A DNA stretch of 64,000 nucleotides from Cannabis sativa (GCF_029168945.1 NC_083604.1:13446812-13510811), one strand, 5' to 3'; shown: positions 11,788-23,568, numbered from the stretch's first letter. Notes: a model not told the origin generated them from the letters alone. Numbers and translations: made by a program.

Positions 11788-13640
11788 TTCTCCCCCTTTT
11801 TGATGATATCAAAATATTTGATTATTTTAACGGAAAGAAAAAGTAAATTGAAACATGTTGAGTTTAGCTCCCCTTTAATGTATGCATATGTTGTTTATAC
11901 CGTTTTACCTTTGCATATTTAATGTTACCCTTTCTTAACATTACAAAGCTCCCCCTTAATCATATACTCAATAAACTTGTTAATACTTGAAAACATAATA
12001 TGATTAATGCCAAAATAATCAATTCCAATATTTCTCCCCCTTTTGATTTCATCAAAAAGGGTGGCAGAGGAAGCAAGGTCAAGCTAAATATATTTCTCCC
12101 CCTTAATCATACAAGATATGACTTGTATCAATGAAGCACAATGGGTAAAGAGAAATTTCAAAATGCATAAAAAGATGAAAGTTCATAAAGTCAAAACAAG
12201 TTTAAACTTTCAATCTACCGAAAAAAAATATGTCAAAAACCTTGAAAGTAAGAGATGCAGGTAAATAATGGCATGGTTATGATTTCAAACCTTTTTTCAT
12301 ACCTCAAGTATGATAAAACAAATGTGTTCATGCACTTAAATCAATTAGATGACAAGAGTTGAGACTTTTTGCTAAGTTTTTCAAAAACTTAAGCAAAAAC
12401 AACATATGTACCAAAAATTAGTTTTATGCATCCTTTTTGAAAAATTCTTTTTGTATCAGCTTAAACATGATTAATATGAAGTGTACAAGCTGGAAAAATA
12501 GAAAAAGCTTCAAAAATGAGAGATTTTGGCAAGTTTTACTCGTTTTGGTCATATAAGGTCATTTTAAGCAACTTACTTACTAAAAATTGATTTTATGCAA
12601 AATTTACATGCAAAATCTTTTTTGACAGCTGATATATGATAAAACAAACATGCTCAAACAAGAAAATCAGAAAAAAGTCAAAAATCATAACTTTTCGGTA
12701 AGCTTTTCGATTTGCTTAAAAACTAGAAATCTACCAAAAATGAGTTCTATGCAACCAAATTGAAAAATTCTTTTTCCAGTAGGTCAAAAATATCAAATGT
12801 GAGGTGTACAAACTTACGGAATTGAAAAATAATGAAAATTGAGCACGTTTAGAGAAAAACACTCTTTTAGGTCTTAAAAAGTCAAAATTATGCAAGATAG
12901 TACCAAAATCAAGATTTGAGCATTATTTTTGAAAAATTCTTTTTGAGACAGTTTATATATGAGTATTTAGAGATGTACAAGCTTTCAAAACAACAATTTT
13001 CTCAACAATATGAAATTTTGGCTAATTTCACCCATTATGGCCTTAAAAAGTTAAAAATAAGCAAATGACATACCAAAATTTTGTTTAAAGTATATTTCAA
13101 TCATGAAAAACCTTTAGGCGTGCTAAATACACTCATTTGGACATGTTCAAACATATAAACACATATATTAGCCAAATATGTAAAAATTCACATATTCACT
13201 AGTTCAAAGGTATGTCCAAAGTTCACCAAAAATTTGCATAATGACCTATAATGTGAATTTTTCACCATGTATAGTTCAAGAATGTCAAAACTCAACTAAT
13301 CAAAACTTTTATTCATAGAAATAGTATGTGACATACCAATTAAGCATGTATGCATAAGAGAGTGAACAAGAAGGATCAAAAGCAAGTCAATTAGCCAAAC
13401 ACTTCAAATTTCATTTTCTTTTTATCTAGGCATCTTAATCTCATCAAAATAAGTAGAATGAATAAGAATAATATTACCGATTCCCAAATTTGTTAATTTA
13501 GGTTGTGTTCAAGAATTGACACGCTCTTTTTCTATGCTTTTTGAGACTTGTTGGTAATGTAGGAAATTGGCATTCTTCTTTAAGCATCAACACCCAAGAG
13601 CCAACTTTGGTTCCTCTTTATTGATACCTACAAAACAAAC
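11788..13640 (-). other. Non-coding 3' region of element B, with multiple polypurine tracts
   Basis: Lies between the gag stop and the 3' LTR in element sense. On the plus strand, CTCCCCC-type tracts occur next to the LTR (11788) and again near 11869, 11947, 12033 and 12094, so the element RNA has at least five GGGGGAG-like tracts. Multiple polypurine tracts are a reported Sirevirus trait. The middle (12240-13130) is a degenerate tandem array listed separately. No ORF3 is present, unlike elements C, D and E. Confidence 0.75.
12240..13130 (-). repeat. Degenerate tandem array, unit about 165 bp, in element B
   Basis: On the plus strand, units begin near 12410, 12580, 12731, 12901 and 13071 with TAC(C/T)AAAAATnnnnTTT. 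Each then runs through GAAAAATTCTTTTTG, an AGTGTACAAGCT-like block and a TTTTGGnnnnTTTnnnC block. A less clear unit precedes them from about 12240. About two related units are found in element C at 29400-29690. Confidence 0.65.
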
Positions 13641-15281
13641 TTATATCTTTCTTTTGGGTACCCACATGAATTTGGGTCCTTTGATGTTAGTCTTTAAAAC
13701 CTTTGGTATCCAAATAGCCTTACCAAAATAGGCATTCTTTTTCACATGGCAATAGGATTTAGTATGACCATCTTGGTTACAATAAGTGCAAGTTAAGTTC
13801 AAATTACTAGATGATTTGACAAAGAAATTCCTAAGAAATTTTTGTTTCACACTAGTGTTATATCCTATACCACTTTTTGAAAAAGCACATTTTTGACTCC
13901 CAAGTATCATTTCAAAATTCTCTTTTCCTTTTGTAAAATTGTAAACCACCTTATTTAAGTCATCAATTTTAGCTTTCAAGTTTACAACATCTTTTTCAAA
14001 TAAGGAACACTTTTTGCATTGGGTTTCAATCAAAAACTCAATTTCTGTGACTTTCAAAGCCTCAACTTCTTCAAGCAATAAACTTATTTTCTTTCTTTGA
14101 GTTGAGTTCTTAGCAAGCAATTTTTCAAAATCAACAAGCAAATCATTGAAGGATTTTGATAATTCATCATAAGACATATCAAGTGCATCATCATCACTTT
14201 CACTTTCAAAATCACTTGTATGGTTAGGATTACTTACCTTATCATCAATGGCCATAAAGCAAGTGTTGGCTATCTCATGTTGTTCATCTTCAGAACTTTC
14301 TTTCTCACTTTCACTCCAAGTAGCCATCATTGCCCTTCTTCTACTCCTCTTTCTCAAAGGACAATCCGTTTTCATATGACCGGGCTTTTTGCATTCATAG
14401 CAAATAATTTGATCATCTTTTCTTGAGCTCTCCCTTGAGTTGTAAAATCTATTTGCATTCTTCTTGAACTTCAAAAACTTCTTAAAGTTCTTTGTGAGTA
14501 GGGTTATATCCTCCATATCACTATCAACATCCTCACTAGCTTCACTATCATCATGTGAAGTGGATTTGAATGCAATTGTGTTCTTCTTCTTTTTATCAAC
14601 TTCCTCTTCTTCTTGAGCATTCATGAAAATCTCATGATTCATGAGAGAACCAATGAGCTCTTCCAATGGTAGAGTTGAGAGGTCCTTGGCTTCTTGGATG
14701 GCAACTACTTTGCCTTGGTAGGCTTTGGTGAGACTTCTCAAAATTTTGGTTACCATATCCTTTTGTGTAAGTACCTTGCCAAGAGAGTTCAAACCATTAG
14801 TAATAGTTGTGAAACGAGTATACATGTTAGCAATGGTATCATGTTGTAACATCTTGAAATTTTCATATTGAGTAACTAAAAGTTGAATTTTAGTTTCTTT
14901 CATGGCACTAGTTCCTTGATGAGTTACTTCTAACATTTTCCACATGTCATGAGCCGAGGAGGCATGCTCAATATTTTTAAATATATCTCTATCTAGTCCA
15001 CATATTAAAGCATACTTAGCCTTAGCATTCTTAGACATCATCTTCTTATCATTTTCATTATATGCATCATATTTCTTTATAGTTTCTACACCATCTACAA
15101 CATGCATAGGAATGTAAGTGACCATAACATACAATATGCCACAAATCATAATCAATGGATTGAAGATACGTTTCCATTCTAATTTTCCAATAAGGAAAGT
15201 CTACCCCATCAAAGAATGGTGCTCTACTTGTGCTTAAACCTTCTGAAGCATGTTATTGTGTGAATTGCTTGGAAACGCCAT
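13641..15281 (-). pseudogene. gag: gag of element B, frameshifted near its N-terminus
   Basis: Close relative of the gag of element C. From about 15150 to 13641 the frame is open (about 500 codons). It contains a Gag helical region (KMMSKNAKAKYALICGLDRD), an acidic linker, a CCHC zinc knuckle (CYECKKPGHMKTDC), a coiled-coil-like stretch and a second knuckle (CTYCNQDGHTKSYC). The expected ATG at 15281 is followed by a frame break within about 12 codons (two extra bases relative to C), and a further single-base insertion lies near 15130. A full-length product is therefore unlikely. The core and both RNA-binding knuckles are undamaged. The element may have been packaged by Gag from relatives such as C. 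Confidence 0.85.
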
Positions 15282-15320
15282 GCTCTAGATTGTGAAATCT
15301 AATCAAATTATTTGAGCCCT

Positions 15321-15333
15321 TGCTCTGATACCA
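15321..15333 (-). other. Primer-binding site of element B
   Basis: The complement reads TGGTATCAGAGCA, matching the initiator methionine tRNA 3' end, two bases from the LTR border. Confidence 0.9.
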
Positions 15334-16067
15334 ATTGTTAGCCCAAGATATGTTTCCAAGAGGGGGGGTGAATTGGAAATTTATACTAATTTCGGAAAAT
15401 CAAAACTTTTAACACAAAATTAAGCAATTAGCCACTTAATCAAATAAAAGCAAGTAATATGGCAAGCAATATATTATTACAAATAATCAAACTTGTAAAA
15501 TAAAGAGTTTAAGGATTAGAAGATGCAAACTCTCGATTTTTACAAGGTTCGGTAGAACTATGCCACCTACGTCCTTGGTCTTCAAAGCTATGGACCTAGC
15601 TTTGAGTTCCAATATCGAGCCAAGTTAACGGGCTTGACTAACCCTTACAACCGGGGAATTTTTCACCAAGGTTTTTCCCAAACCTCTCACAATAGTTTTC
15701 TTCCAAGGACTATCAACCTCGCCGGATTGTTGAAGTGCCAATCTCACTTTTCTCGGGTTGTTTACAAAATCGGTGTCAACCTCACCTACAACCGAGTTGT
15801 TTTTCTACCGGTGCCAACCTCACCTCTCAATACAATTAATATGTAACTTTGAAATACAAAGCAAACTCTCTCTAATTAGATGGAAAACAAAGTAAAATCC
15901 TAGAGAGAATTGCAAGCACACTAGAGAAGATAAGAACAAGTTTGGCTCAAGTGTGTGTGGTTGGTGTGTTTATGAAAAGATGATAATTCTTTAGTTTAGA
16001 ACACTTAGAATGATATTATATGATGAATAGAAGCTCAACCAACCTCCATTTTTGAGTGAAAAACGAG

Positions 16068-16075
16068 TTTATATA
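16068..16075 (-). promoter_or_regulatory. TATA box in the 5' LTR of element B
   Basis: TATATAAA in element sense, the same context as in the LTRs of C and E (after an ACACTATATAAAC-like stretch). Confidence 0.6.
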
Positions 16076-16500
16076 GTGTAGGAATGAAAACTAGCCGTTT
16101 ATAGCCGTTAGCACATTTTTCGAGGCCACTTCAGCCATGATCCGGAATTCCGGATGGGAACCGGAATTCCAGATGCAAAAGGTTCATTTTTTTTTAACTA
16201 AAACGTGCATAACTTTTTACTCGTTTATCCGATTTCAAAAATTCCAGTTGCGTTCTCTTAGTTAAATGATATGTGATCTTAAAAATCAATTTAGAAAATT
16301 TAGATATCATTTTTTGTGAAATAACTTGTCGCACAAGTTAGTGAGCCAAACTTTTGAACTTATAAATCCTAGTGTACTATGCAAATCACTTTAACAAGAC
16401 TAAAGCAAATTTATACCATTTTATTTTGAGTAGTCTTAATGTAGATGAGCCTCCTAGCTTGATTTGCATGTTTTTGATCCCATGTTGAATTTTCCCGAGA

Positions 16501-16565
16501 GTTGACTTTTGACATTGACTTTGACTTTGACTTTGACTTTGACTTTCGGGTTGACTTTTGACTTT
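16501..16565 (-). promoter_or_regulatory. W-box-like hexamer array in the U3 of element B
   Basis: Nine TTGAC cores in about 65 bp, four of them in a perfect TTTGAC hexamer run. TTGAC(C/T) is the W-box bound by WRKY transcription factors of the plant defence response. An equivalent array lies in the other LTR of B (about 11472-11536) and in the LTRs of element C. Binding is inferred, not shown. Confidence 0.6.
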
Positions 16566-16821
16566 AAGCTTTTTGAAGACCTTTTTTGAATAGGGTCTTG
16601 ACTTGTTGATCCCTTGATGAATCTTTTGCTCTTATGAAGTATGAAGTAGTTTATATACTTGTTAAATCTACTTCTTTGATTATGTTTGACTTTACCGAGC
16701 AAATATAGATACTCTGTGAACTTGCTTGCAAAATAATCAAGAAAAGATTAGTAACAAATAATAATCAAATATTTGTTTATCATCAAAATAAATGAGTGAA
16801 TGACTTTTGGTCAACACTCAA

Positions 16822-17004
16822 GCCTAACAAAGGAAAAGGAAGTTCAAGAATAAAAATGATGGTGCTTCTAAACAGAATGGTAATGGTAAGAAGCATAAGA
16901 ATAAACACAAGAATAACAATGGAAAGTCCAAATACTCTAATGTGAAGTGTTATTACTTTTGTGAAAAATTGGGGCATCGGAGAACGGACTGTCACAAATT
17001 TTAG
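16822..17004 (+). pseudogene. gag: gag of element A, 3' part with a zinc knuckle
   Basis: Continues the gag interrupted at 10265. A Lys/Asn-rich basic stretch is followed by a knuckle and a stop at 17002-17004. The knuckle is unusual: the first two cysteines are separated by three residues (CYYFC) instead of two, as if a tyrosine codon were duplicated. A one-base frame change near the junction is needed to follow it from the upstream part. Confidence 0.75.
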
Positions 17005-17040
17005 GCTTGGTTAGAAAAGGAGCAAGCACAATCAGGGGCT

Positions 17041-20000
17041 AAGGGATCTCAGGAAGCCAAGTGAGAGGGAGTCCAAGCTTAAAGTGGGAAATGATGTTGG
17101 TATTGACGTTATCTATGTTGCAACATTTATTCTTGAATTACAGTCTCTTGTTAAGTTATTTTGAACAATATTTTTTATGTTCCTACTTTTAAAAGGAATT
17201 TAGTTTCGCTTCCGCTTTTGGTTAAACAAGGATATTCTTTTCATTTTGCAAATGATAATGTTGACATTATGCTTGACTCTCGAATTAATGGAAATTTCTT
17301 TTATTCTGATGGTCTTTACAAGTTGTCATTGGCTCCTGTAGATTCCTCTTTTCATGTTGTGAATACTGTGGGTAAAAGACCTCATATTAAGGAAACATCC
17401 TTATTGTTATGGCACAAAAGATTGGGTCATATTTCTAGAGAAAGGGTTGATCGTTTAATTAAATCTAAAATACTTCCTCCTCTTGATGCTTCTGATTGGG
17501 ATACTTGTGTTGATTGTACTCGTGGAAAATTAACTAAAACAAGAAAGAAGACTGCAAACCGCAGTCAATCTTATTGGAAATTATCCACACTGACATCAGT
17601 GGTCCTTATTCCACCACGTTGTGCAGAAACAAGTATTTTATCACTTTTATCGACAATTTTTCTCGTTATGGATTCACCTATTTAATTAAAGAAAAATCTG
17701 ACGCCCTTGATAAACTCAAAATTTTTCGAAATGAGGTTGAGAAATAATTAGGAAGAGTCATCAAAGTTGTTCATTCTGATCGTGGAGGAGAATATTATGG
17801 TCGTTATACAGAATCTGGACAACACATGGGGCTTTTTGCAGAGTACTTACAAGAAAATGGTATAGTTGCTCAATACACTATGCCTGGTTCACCTGAGCAA
17901 AATGGCGTTACTGAAAGGAGAAATCGCACTCTCATGGATATGGTTAGAAGCATGATGAGTAGAATAAATCTTCCAGAGTTTTTATGGGGTGAAGCACTTA
18001 TGACTGCAACTTATATTTTAAATCGTGTTCCCAGTAAATCTGTTCCCAAGACCCCTTTTGAGTTGTGGAATAAGCGGAAGCCTAGTCTGAATCATCTTCG
18101 TGTATGGGGTTGTCCAGCTGAAGTAAAGATTTATGATCCTAATTTGAAAAAGTTAGATCCGAGAACAAATGGTTTTTATTTCATTGGTTATCCAATGCGC
18201 TCAAAAGGTTATCGCTTTTACTGTCCCACTCGTGGTACGCGAATTGTTGAATCTCAGACTGCTAAATTTCTGGAATTTGATGTTGCTGACAATATTCCTT
18301 CAACATCTCTTGAAATGGGGGAGTCATCTAAAGGAATTTGTATTCCTATGTCATTTTCAAGAGATGATAATAGTAGTCTCAATTCTACTCCAGTTGGTAA
18401 TGCTCCCATTGTTGATGAATACATTGCTCTCGATATCGAAGATGATGAAGGTCCTATTATTGATGAAGGGCCTATTAATGATGAAGCTCCTATTGTTAAT
18501 GAGAATCCTGTTATTGAAGAAATTCCAATTGTGGAAGATGTTATTCAAAACAATGATCAACAAAGAGAAGTTATTCCAGAAGTACCTCCTCTAAGAAGAT
18601 CTCAGAGACAAAAGAAGTCAACAAAATGTCATGATAATTTTGTTTATATTGGAGAAGGAGAATATGATATTGATCATTTTGTGGATCCTGTCACTTTTAG
18701 TGAAGCACTTAATAGTCCACAATCTTCAAAATGGTTAGCAGCTACGGATGATGAGATCGACTCCATGAAGAAAAATGGTGTATGGGAACTAGTTTTATGA
18801 CCTCATGGTTTTAAACCAATAGGTTGTAAGTGGATTTTAAAGGCTAAAAAGGGATAAAAAGGGATAGATTGAAAGGTTTAAAGCGCGTTTAGTGGCTAAA
18901 GGCTTTACTCAAAGAGAAGATATTGATTACACTGAAACTTTCTCACCTGTCTCCACTAAAGATTCATTCAGAATTATTATGGCCTTAGTTGCGCATTTTG
19001 ATTTAGAGTTGCATCAAATGGATGTTAAAACTGCTTTTCTTAATGGAGAATTGAATGAGGAAGTCTATATGTCTCAACCTGAAGGCTACAAGGAGAATGG
19101 AAAAGAACACTTGGTTTGCAAGTTAAAACGATCCATTTATGGTCTCAAACAGGCATCTCGCCAGTGGTACTTGAAGTTTGACAAGGTTGTGACATCGTTT
19201 GGTTTCGTAGAGAACAAGTTTGATCAGTGTATTTATATGAAGATCAGTGGGAGTCGTTATATTTTTCTTGTTCTTTATGTAGACGACATTTTACTTGCCA
19301 ACAGTGATTTGTCATTACTAAATGAGACCAAAAATTTTCTGTCTTCCAATTTTGATATGAAAGATCTTGGAGAGGCATCCTATGTTTTGGGGATTGAGAT
19401 CCATCGTGACAGGAATGGAAAAGTTCTTGGCTTATCTCAAGAAGCTTACATTAATCGTGTGCTCAAAAGGTTCAACATGGATTTGTGTAAAGCTGGTTCT
19501 GTTCCTATTCTGAAAGGGGACAAGTTCACTAAGCAACAATGTCCTAAGAACGACTTGGAAAGAGAGCAATGAAGAACATCCCTTATGCAAGTGTAGTAGG
19601 GAGTTTGATGTATGCTCAGGTTTGCACTCGACCTGACATAGCTTTCGTAGTCAATGTTCTTGGGAGATATTTATCTGATCCTGGCCATGATCATTGGGTT
19701 GCAGCCAAGAAAGTTTTGAGATATTTGCAAAGAACGAAGAGTTTTATGCTTGTGTATAAGCATGTTGACAATCTTCGAGTTGTTGGTTATTCAGATTCAG
19801 ATGTTGGTGGTTGTGTAGATGATTTAAAGTCAACTTCTGGCTATATTTTCACCTTGGCAGGTGCTACTATTTCTTGGAAGAGTGTTAAACAAACTTTGAT
19901 CACATCATCCACTATGTATGCTGAGTTTGTTGCATGTTATGGGGCATCTTTGCAAGCTTTGTGGCTGAAGAATTTTATTTCGGAGATACGAGTGGTTGAT

Positions 20001-20267
20001 TCTATTTCCACACCTATGCTAATCTATTGTATATGATTATGCTGCTGTTTTCTTTTCAAAGAATACAAGATTAGTAGTGCTTCTAAACATATGGAAATAA
20101 AGTATCTCACTGTCAGAGACTTGGTCAAGAAAGGAGACATTGTCATTGAAAATTGCAAGACCGAGTTGATGTTAGCAGATCCTCTAACCAAAGGGTTAAG
20201 TGCCGTGTTGTTTAATAAACATGTTGTTAATATGGGCATTTTAGAATCTTTTGATCTTTTGGGTTAA
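17041..20267 (+). pseudogene. pol: pol of element A: integrase, reverse transcriptase, RNase H, decayed
   Basis: Recognisable in order are: GAG-pre-integrase (LLWHKRLGHISRERVDRLIK, near 17405); integrase core and end ([15 protein letters not shown] near 17780, [20 protein letters not shown] near 17890); reverse transcriptase (HQMDVKTAFLNGELNEEVYM near 19015, LYVDDILLAN near 19275); and RNase H (VGYSDSDVGGCVDDLKSTSG near 19785). Integrase inserts the cDNA, and RT/RNase H makes it. The protease Asp-Ser-Gly region is missing between 17005 and 17150. There are at least four breaks: a frameshift near 17565, a stop near 17745, damage around 18800-18860, and a frame change near 19570. The RNase H end is also scrambled around 20030-20100. 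Confidence 0.9.
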
Positions 20268-20922
20268 TGGGAGTTTTGTTTTCTGTTTGTTTTTAGAAAT
20301 TATTATTTATAATTTTCTGAATAAAGTTATGAACTACATTTTATGTTTCAATATTTTATTATTGAATGGATATGTTTTCAACTATGTTTTGTTATATTCT
20401 CGAGAATGATTGAATTGAAAGCATGTGGCTCATATTGTTGTGATCATTGTCTTTTAAATTTATTTGCTTAATGACAATGATATGTTGTTGGCTTAATTCT
20501 TTAAGCATATTTAGTGACACTAACTTATTTTAAGTGGTTTATGATGAATTTCTCTGGCTTATTTATTAAGCATCACGGTATCAGTGAAATTGAGGACTGA
20601 TAAGGATATTGTGTTATTTTAAATTGATCACATGTTGAACATAATTCCTTACCACACTACTAGACTTATTGACCATGTCGATTTAATACTTTGGTATTTG
20701 TGGTTATGAATGTCTTTTGTTGAGTTAAAAACAATATGACTGTCGTAGTTCATTATCAAAGGTTAAATTGGTCCGGTATGTTGAGATGCTATCAGAGAAC
20801 TATCATTTTTTAAAGTGGCCACAAATGTTTTCCTGTTGTTCAACCCATGAGTCGTTTTCAAACAAAATTATTTTAATATAATATATATATGTATTAAAAT
20901 TAATGTAGCCCAAGTGGGAGAA
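20268..20922 (+). other. 3' untranslated region and polypurine tract of element A
   Basis: No coding sequence. A purine stretch (CAAGTGGGAGAA, 20911-20922) touches the 3' LTR and is the likely plus-strand primer. An AT microsatellite lies near 20876-20895. Confidence 0.7.
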
Positions 20923-21414
20923 TGTTAGACTTTTATTTGGGCTTACATTAAATTTTATTGGTTTTATTAAAACTTGAGTTGATTGGATAGTTCTTTGTTG
21001 TGTTAGCCCATGTTGTTGGTGATCAATTGTTAATGGGCTTAGCATCTGTGTGTAAAGTCTAGATGAAGCAGAAGTGTGGGCTTTTCTAGTTGACTGAAGC
21101 CTTTGATGAGCAAAGTTCAAATTTCAACTAGGGTTTTGTAGCTAAGTCCTCTCCCTAACTCTATAAATACATATTGTCTCATCACAATTGTATACCTTTT
21201 GATAATCAGATAAATAAACTGCTTCTGATTTAGAGATCTAGGAAGGAAGACTTAGTTGATAGTATTGCACTATCGAATTGGAGTAACTGCTGTCGATCAA
21301 ACTGAGATAATTGCTATGGATCAATCAGGTACACATACCTAATTATTATATATTACTATTGTGTTCTATGTTATATACAAATAGATCTTGGGTATATTAT
21401 TAATTTTTCTAGCA
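20923..21414 (+). repeat. 3' LTR of element A
   Basis: 492 bp, about 97 percent identical by eye to 7614-8102. The most altered block is near 21105-21130. Followed by the TCACT duplication. Confidence 0.93.
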
Positions 21415-21419
21415 TCACT

Positions 21420-21690
21420 TGCCATCTGCTTTAATTCTACGTTTTATTACAACCTTAATCTGCACATGGTAAGTTTAATAAGGGTGAGCTACTGACTCAG
21501 TTTGGAAATACTTGTAAACGTAGTCACATAAAAGAAAATAAAACTAAAACGTACATGCACATATATTTAGAGAAGTAGCAATACATAAACTTAATTGTAT
21601 CACTAGTAACTAACAACTAGGTTATAAGCTAAATCACATAATAATGATTACGCCCGAGTTTGACTTTAGCAAATAAACCTAAGCTATTGG
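21420..21690 (-). repeat. Right part of the old Ty3-type LTR split by element A
   Basis: Resumes similarity to the LTR of G (51731-51988) exactly at the insertion point, through TAATGATTACGCCCGAGT to CCTAAGCTA. It has no matching internal region, so it is probably a solo LTR. Confidence 0.75.
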
Positions 21691-22021
21691 ACTAAATGGC
21701 GGAGGGCTGGGTTCAGTAAAATCGTACCCACTACTAAATGGCCCCCTATTTACCATATAGACCCATAAGTCAAGTATTTAACTATTATCTTCTCAGTCAA
21801 ATCATATCACATAAGCTATAATCTACCTAATTTAAATAATGTCAAACTACTACACATTATTTAAATAACATAACAATCATAACTAAATAATGTGAATCTT
21901 AAAAACACACTATTTATATACATACTTAAATAACATGAATCTTATAAATATATTATTTAAATATATAACTTTAGCAATGGCCACGCTCTAATATTGTAAA
22001 CATACATAAATAACATGAATC
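21691..22021. other. Spacer with short AAATAA(C/T)(A/G)TGAATCTTA repeats
   Basis: No gene. Variants of AAATAACATGAATCTTA occur three times between 21885 and 22024; the last one abuts element D. The meaning is unknown. Confidence 0.4.
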
Positions 22022-22026
22022 TTATT

Positions 22027-22789
22027 TGAAATTCCGTATTTTAATATTCCCACTTTAATTATTGAATTAATTGATTAATTAAATGCGGAATAATGAAACT
22101 GGTACTAAAAACAATTTTTCCGTAGTTACAGAATACAACTCTGTAACTCCAGAGAAACCCAGAAAAATAAACAGTGCATAAAGTAAAAACACACAAGATT
22201 TTTTAACGTGGTTTCAACAATCCTTTCAGATTGTTACTAGTCCACGAGGCCACGCCCAGCGATAAGATTCATTAGATCGGTATCAAAAATACAAAGTAAT
22301 TGACTTATGCATAAATAGACTCCCTCTTATTGTATGCCGCAAGCTTGATGTATTCCACCTACTAACCGAATCTTGCTAAAACTCAAAGAGCTCGAACTCC
22401 CTTCGATCACCTTGAAGAGTGCTTGAATCCTCCCGATTCAAGGCTTAAAGGCTATCTCCCGAAAGCCTATACAACCATCTCCCGAAGGTTGTGTGCTTGT
22501 ATCATCCTGATGCAAGACTTCAAAAGCAATCTCCCGAAAGCTTGTAAAACCCTTCTCCTGAAGGTGTGCTTGTATCCTCCCGATGCAAGACTTCAAAAGC
22601 AATCTCCCGAAAACTTGTAAATACCTTCTCCCGAAGGTGCACTGATGTTCTTCTTTGTTGTAGACTTGAATACAGACTCAAGACAATACAAACAACAAAT
22701 TAACAGAGTAAGAGTCGAACAGCTCTTCTCTACATAACAAAGACACTCTTTCCTAAATATATGAAAGTTAATGAAAGAGATACAAAACC
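22027..22789 (-). repeat. 3' LTR of element D, first part
   Basis: Matches 42129-42894 of the other LTR, including the hairpin array (22417-22640 here, with a few changes that weaken two stems). Broken at 22789 by element C, whose duplication AAACC occupies 22785-22789. Confidence 0.9.
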
Positions 22790-23029
22790 TGTTAACTCAA
22801 ACTTTTCGATCTCCTTGTTTTGATGATTAACAAATATTTGATTATTATTTGTTACTAATGATTTATTGATTTTGTAGCAAATTTAAAAGAGAAAATAAAT
22901 ATTTTGGTATTTTTACCAAACTTTTGAAAGCAACACTAAATGGATTCAACAAGCATATCAAGAGCAAAAGATTCATCAAGGGATCAACAACTCAAGACCC
23001 TATTCAAAAGAGGTCTTCAAAAGCCCAAA

Positions 23030-23095
23030 GTCAAAAAGTCAACCCGAAAGTCAAAGTCAAAGTCAAGGTCAAGGTCAACTCTCGGGAAAAGTCAA
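23030..23095 (+). promoter_or_regulatory. W-box-like array in the U3 of element C
   Basis: Eight GTCAA cores (complement TTGAC) in 66 bp, mostly as AAAGTC/AAGGTC hexamers, about 465 bp upstream of the TATA box. The same array lies in the 3' LTR (31990-32055). Potential WRKY sites. Confidence 0.6.
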
Positions 23096-23426
23096 CTTGG
23101 GATCAAAAACATGCAAATCAAGCTAGGAGGCTCATCTACATCAAGACTACTCAAAATTAAATGGTATAAATCTACTTTAGTCTTGTTAAAGTGATTTGCA
23201 TAGCACACTAAGTTTTTATAAATTTGAATTTTGGCCCATTCACTAACTTGTGCAACAAGTTTTCTCACACGATAGTTCAAAAATTTTTTTTGATTGAATT
23301 TCTAAATCACATTTTGTTTAACTAAGAGAACAAAGTTTGAATTTCTGAAATCGGATAATCGAGTAGAGAGTTATGGCCGTTTTAGTGCGAAAAATCGAAC
23401 TTTTTCCCACTGCTTGGATTTAGGTT

Positions 23427-23568
23427 AACCGGTTTCAAAGAGGTAAACCGGTTCTCCATGAACCTTGCTATTCTATTGTAAACCTATGAACCGATTTTCC
23501 TGCAGGGAGTCTCGTTTTTCGTGCCCAACGGCTATAAACGGCTATTTTTCACTCAAACACTATATAAA
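23427..23568 (+). promoter_or_regulatory. U3 palindrome boxes and TATA box of the 5' LTR of element C
   Basis: Two AACCGGTT palindromes (23427-23434, 23446-23453), a third decayed box near 23480-23495 (intact in the 3' LTR), then TATATAAA at 23561-23568. Palindromic LTR motifs are a reported Sirevirus feature. The same boxes recur before ORF3 of this element. Confidence 0.6.

Larger units (their letters stand above)
15336..16816 (-). repeat. 5' LTR of element B
   Basis: 1481 bp, the transcription-starting LTR in element sense. TATATAAA on the minus strand lies at 16068-16075. Upstream of it (higher coordinates) are the GGAATTCC palindrome near 16140-16155 and the TTGAC array at 16501-16565, so both lie in U3. 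Confidence 0.93.
10261..16821 (-). mobile_element. Element B: gag-only non-autonomous Sirevirus-like LTR retrotransposon, young
   Basis: LTRs at 10266-11787 and 15336-16816 (TGTT...AACA ends), flanked by the exact 5-bp duplication CTCAA (10261-10265 and 16817-16821). Orientation is minus: primer site next to the right LTR, polypurine tract next to the left LTR. Inside there is only a damaged gag and a long non-coding tail. Protease, integrase, reverse transcriptase and RNase H are absent. The sequence follows the gag-pol junction of element C for about 50 bp past the gag stop and then departs, as expected for a pol deletion. The LTRs are nearly identical apart from one 42-bp indel, so this is the youngest insertion in the window. 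Confidence 0.93.
7609..21419 (+). mobile_element. Element A: Ty1/copia LTR retrotransposon, with element B nested in its gag
   Basis: Boundaries: LTRs at 7614-8102 and 20923-21414, beginning TGTTAGA and ending TAGCA, flanked by the exact 5-bp duplication TCACT (7609-7613 and 21415-21419). A primer site lies at 8105-8117 and a polypurine tract just before 20923. The domain order is gag, integrase, reverse transcriptase, RNase H, which is copia-type. By reading, the LTRs differ at roughly 15 of 490 positions, so the insertion is of moderate age. The copy is dead: several stops and frameshifts, loss of the protease active-site region, and a 6.5-kb insertion (element B) in gag. Confidence 0.93.
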
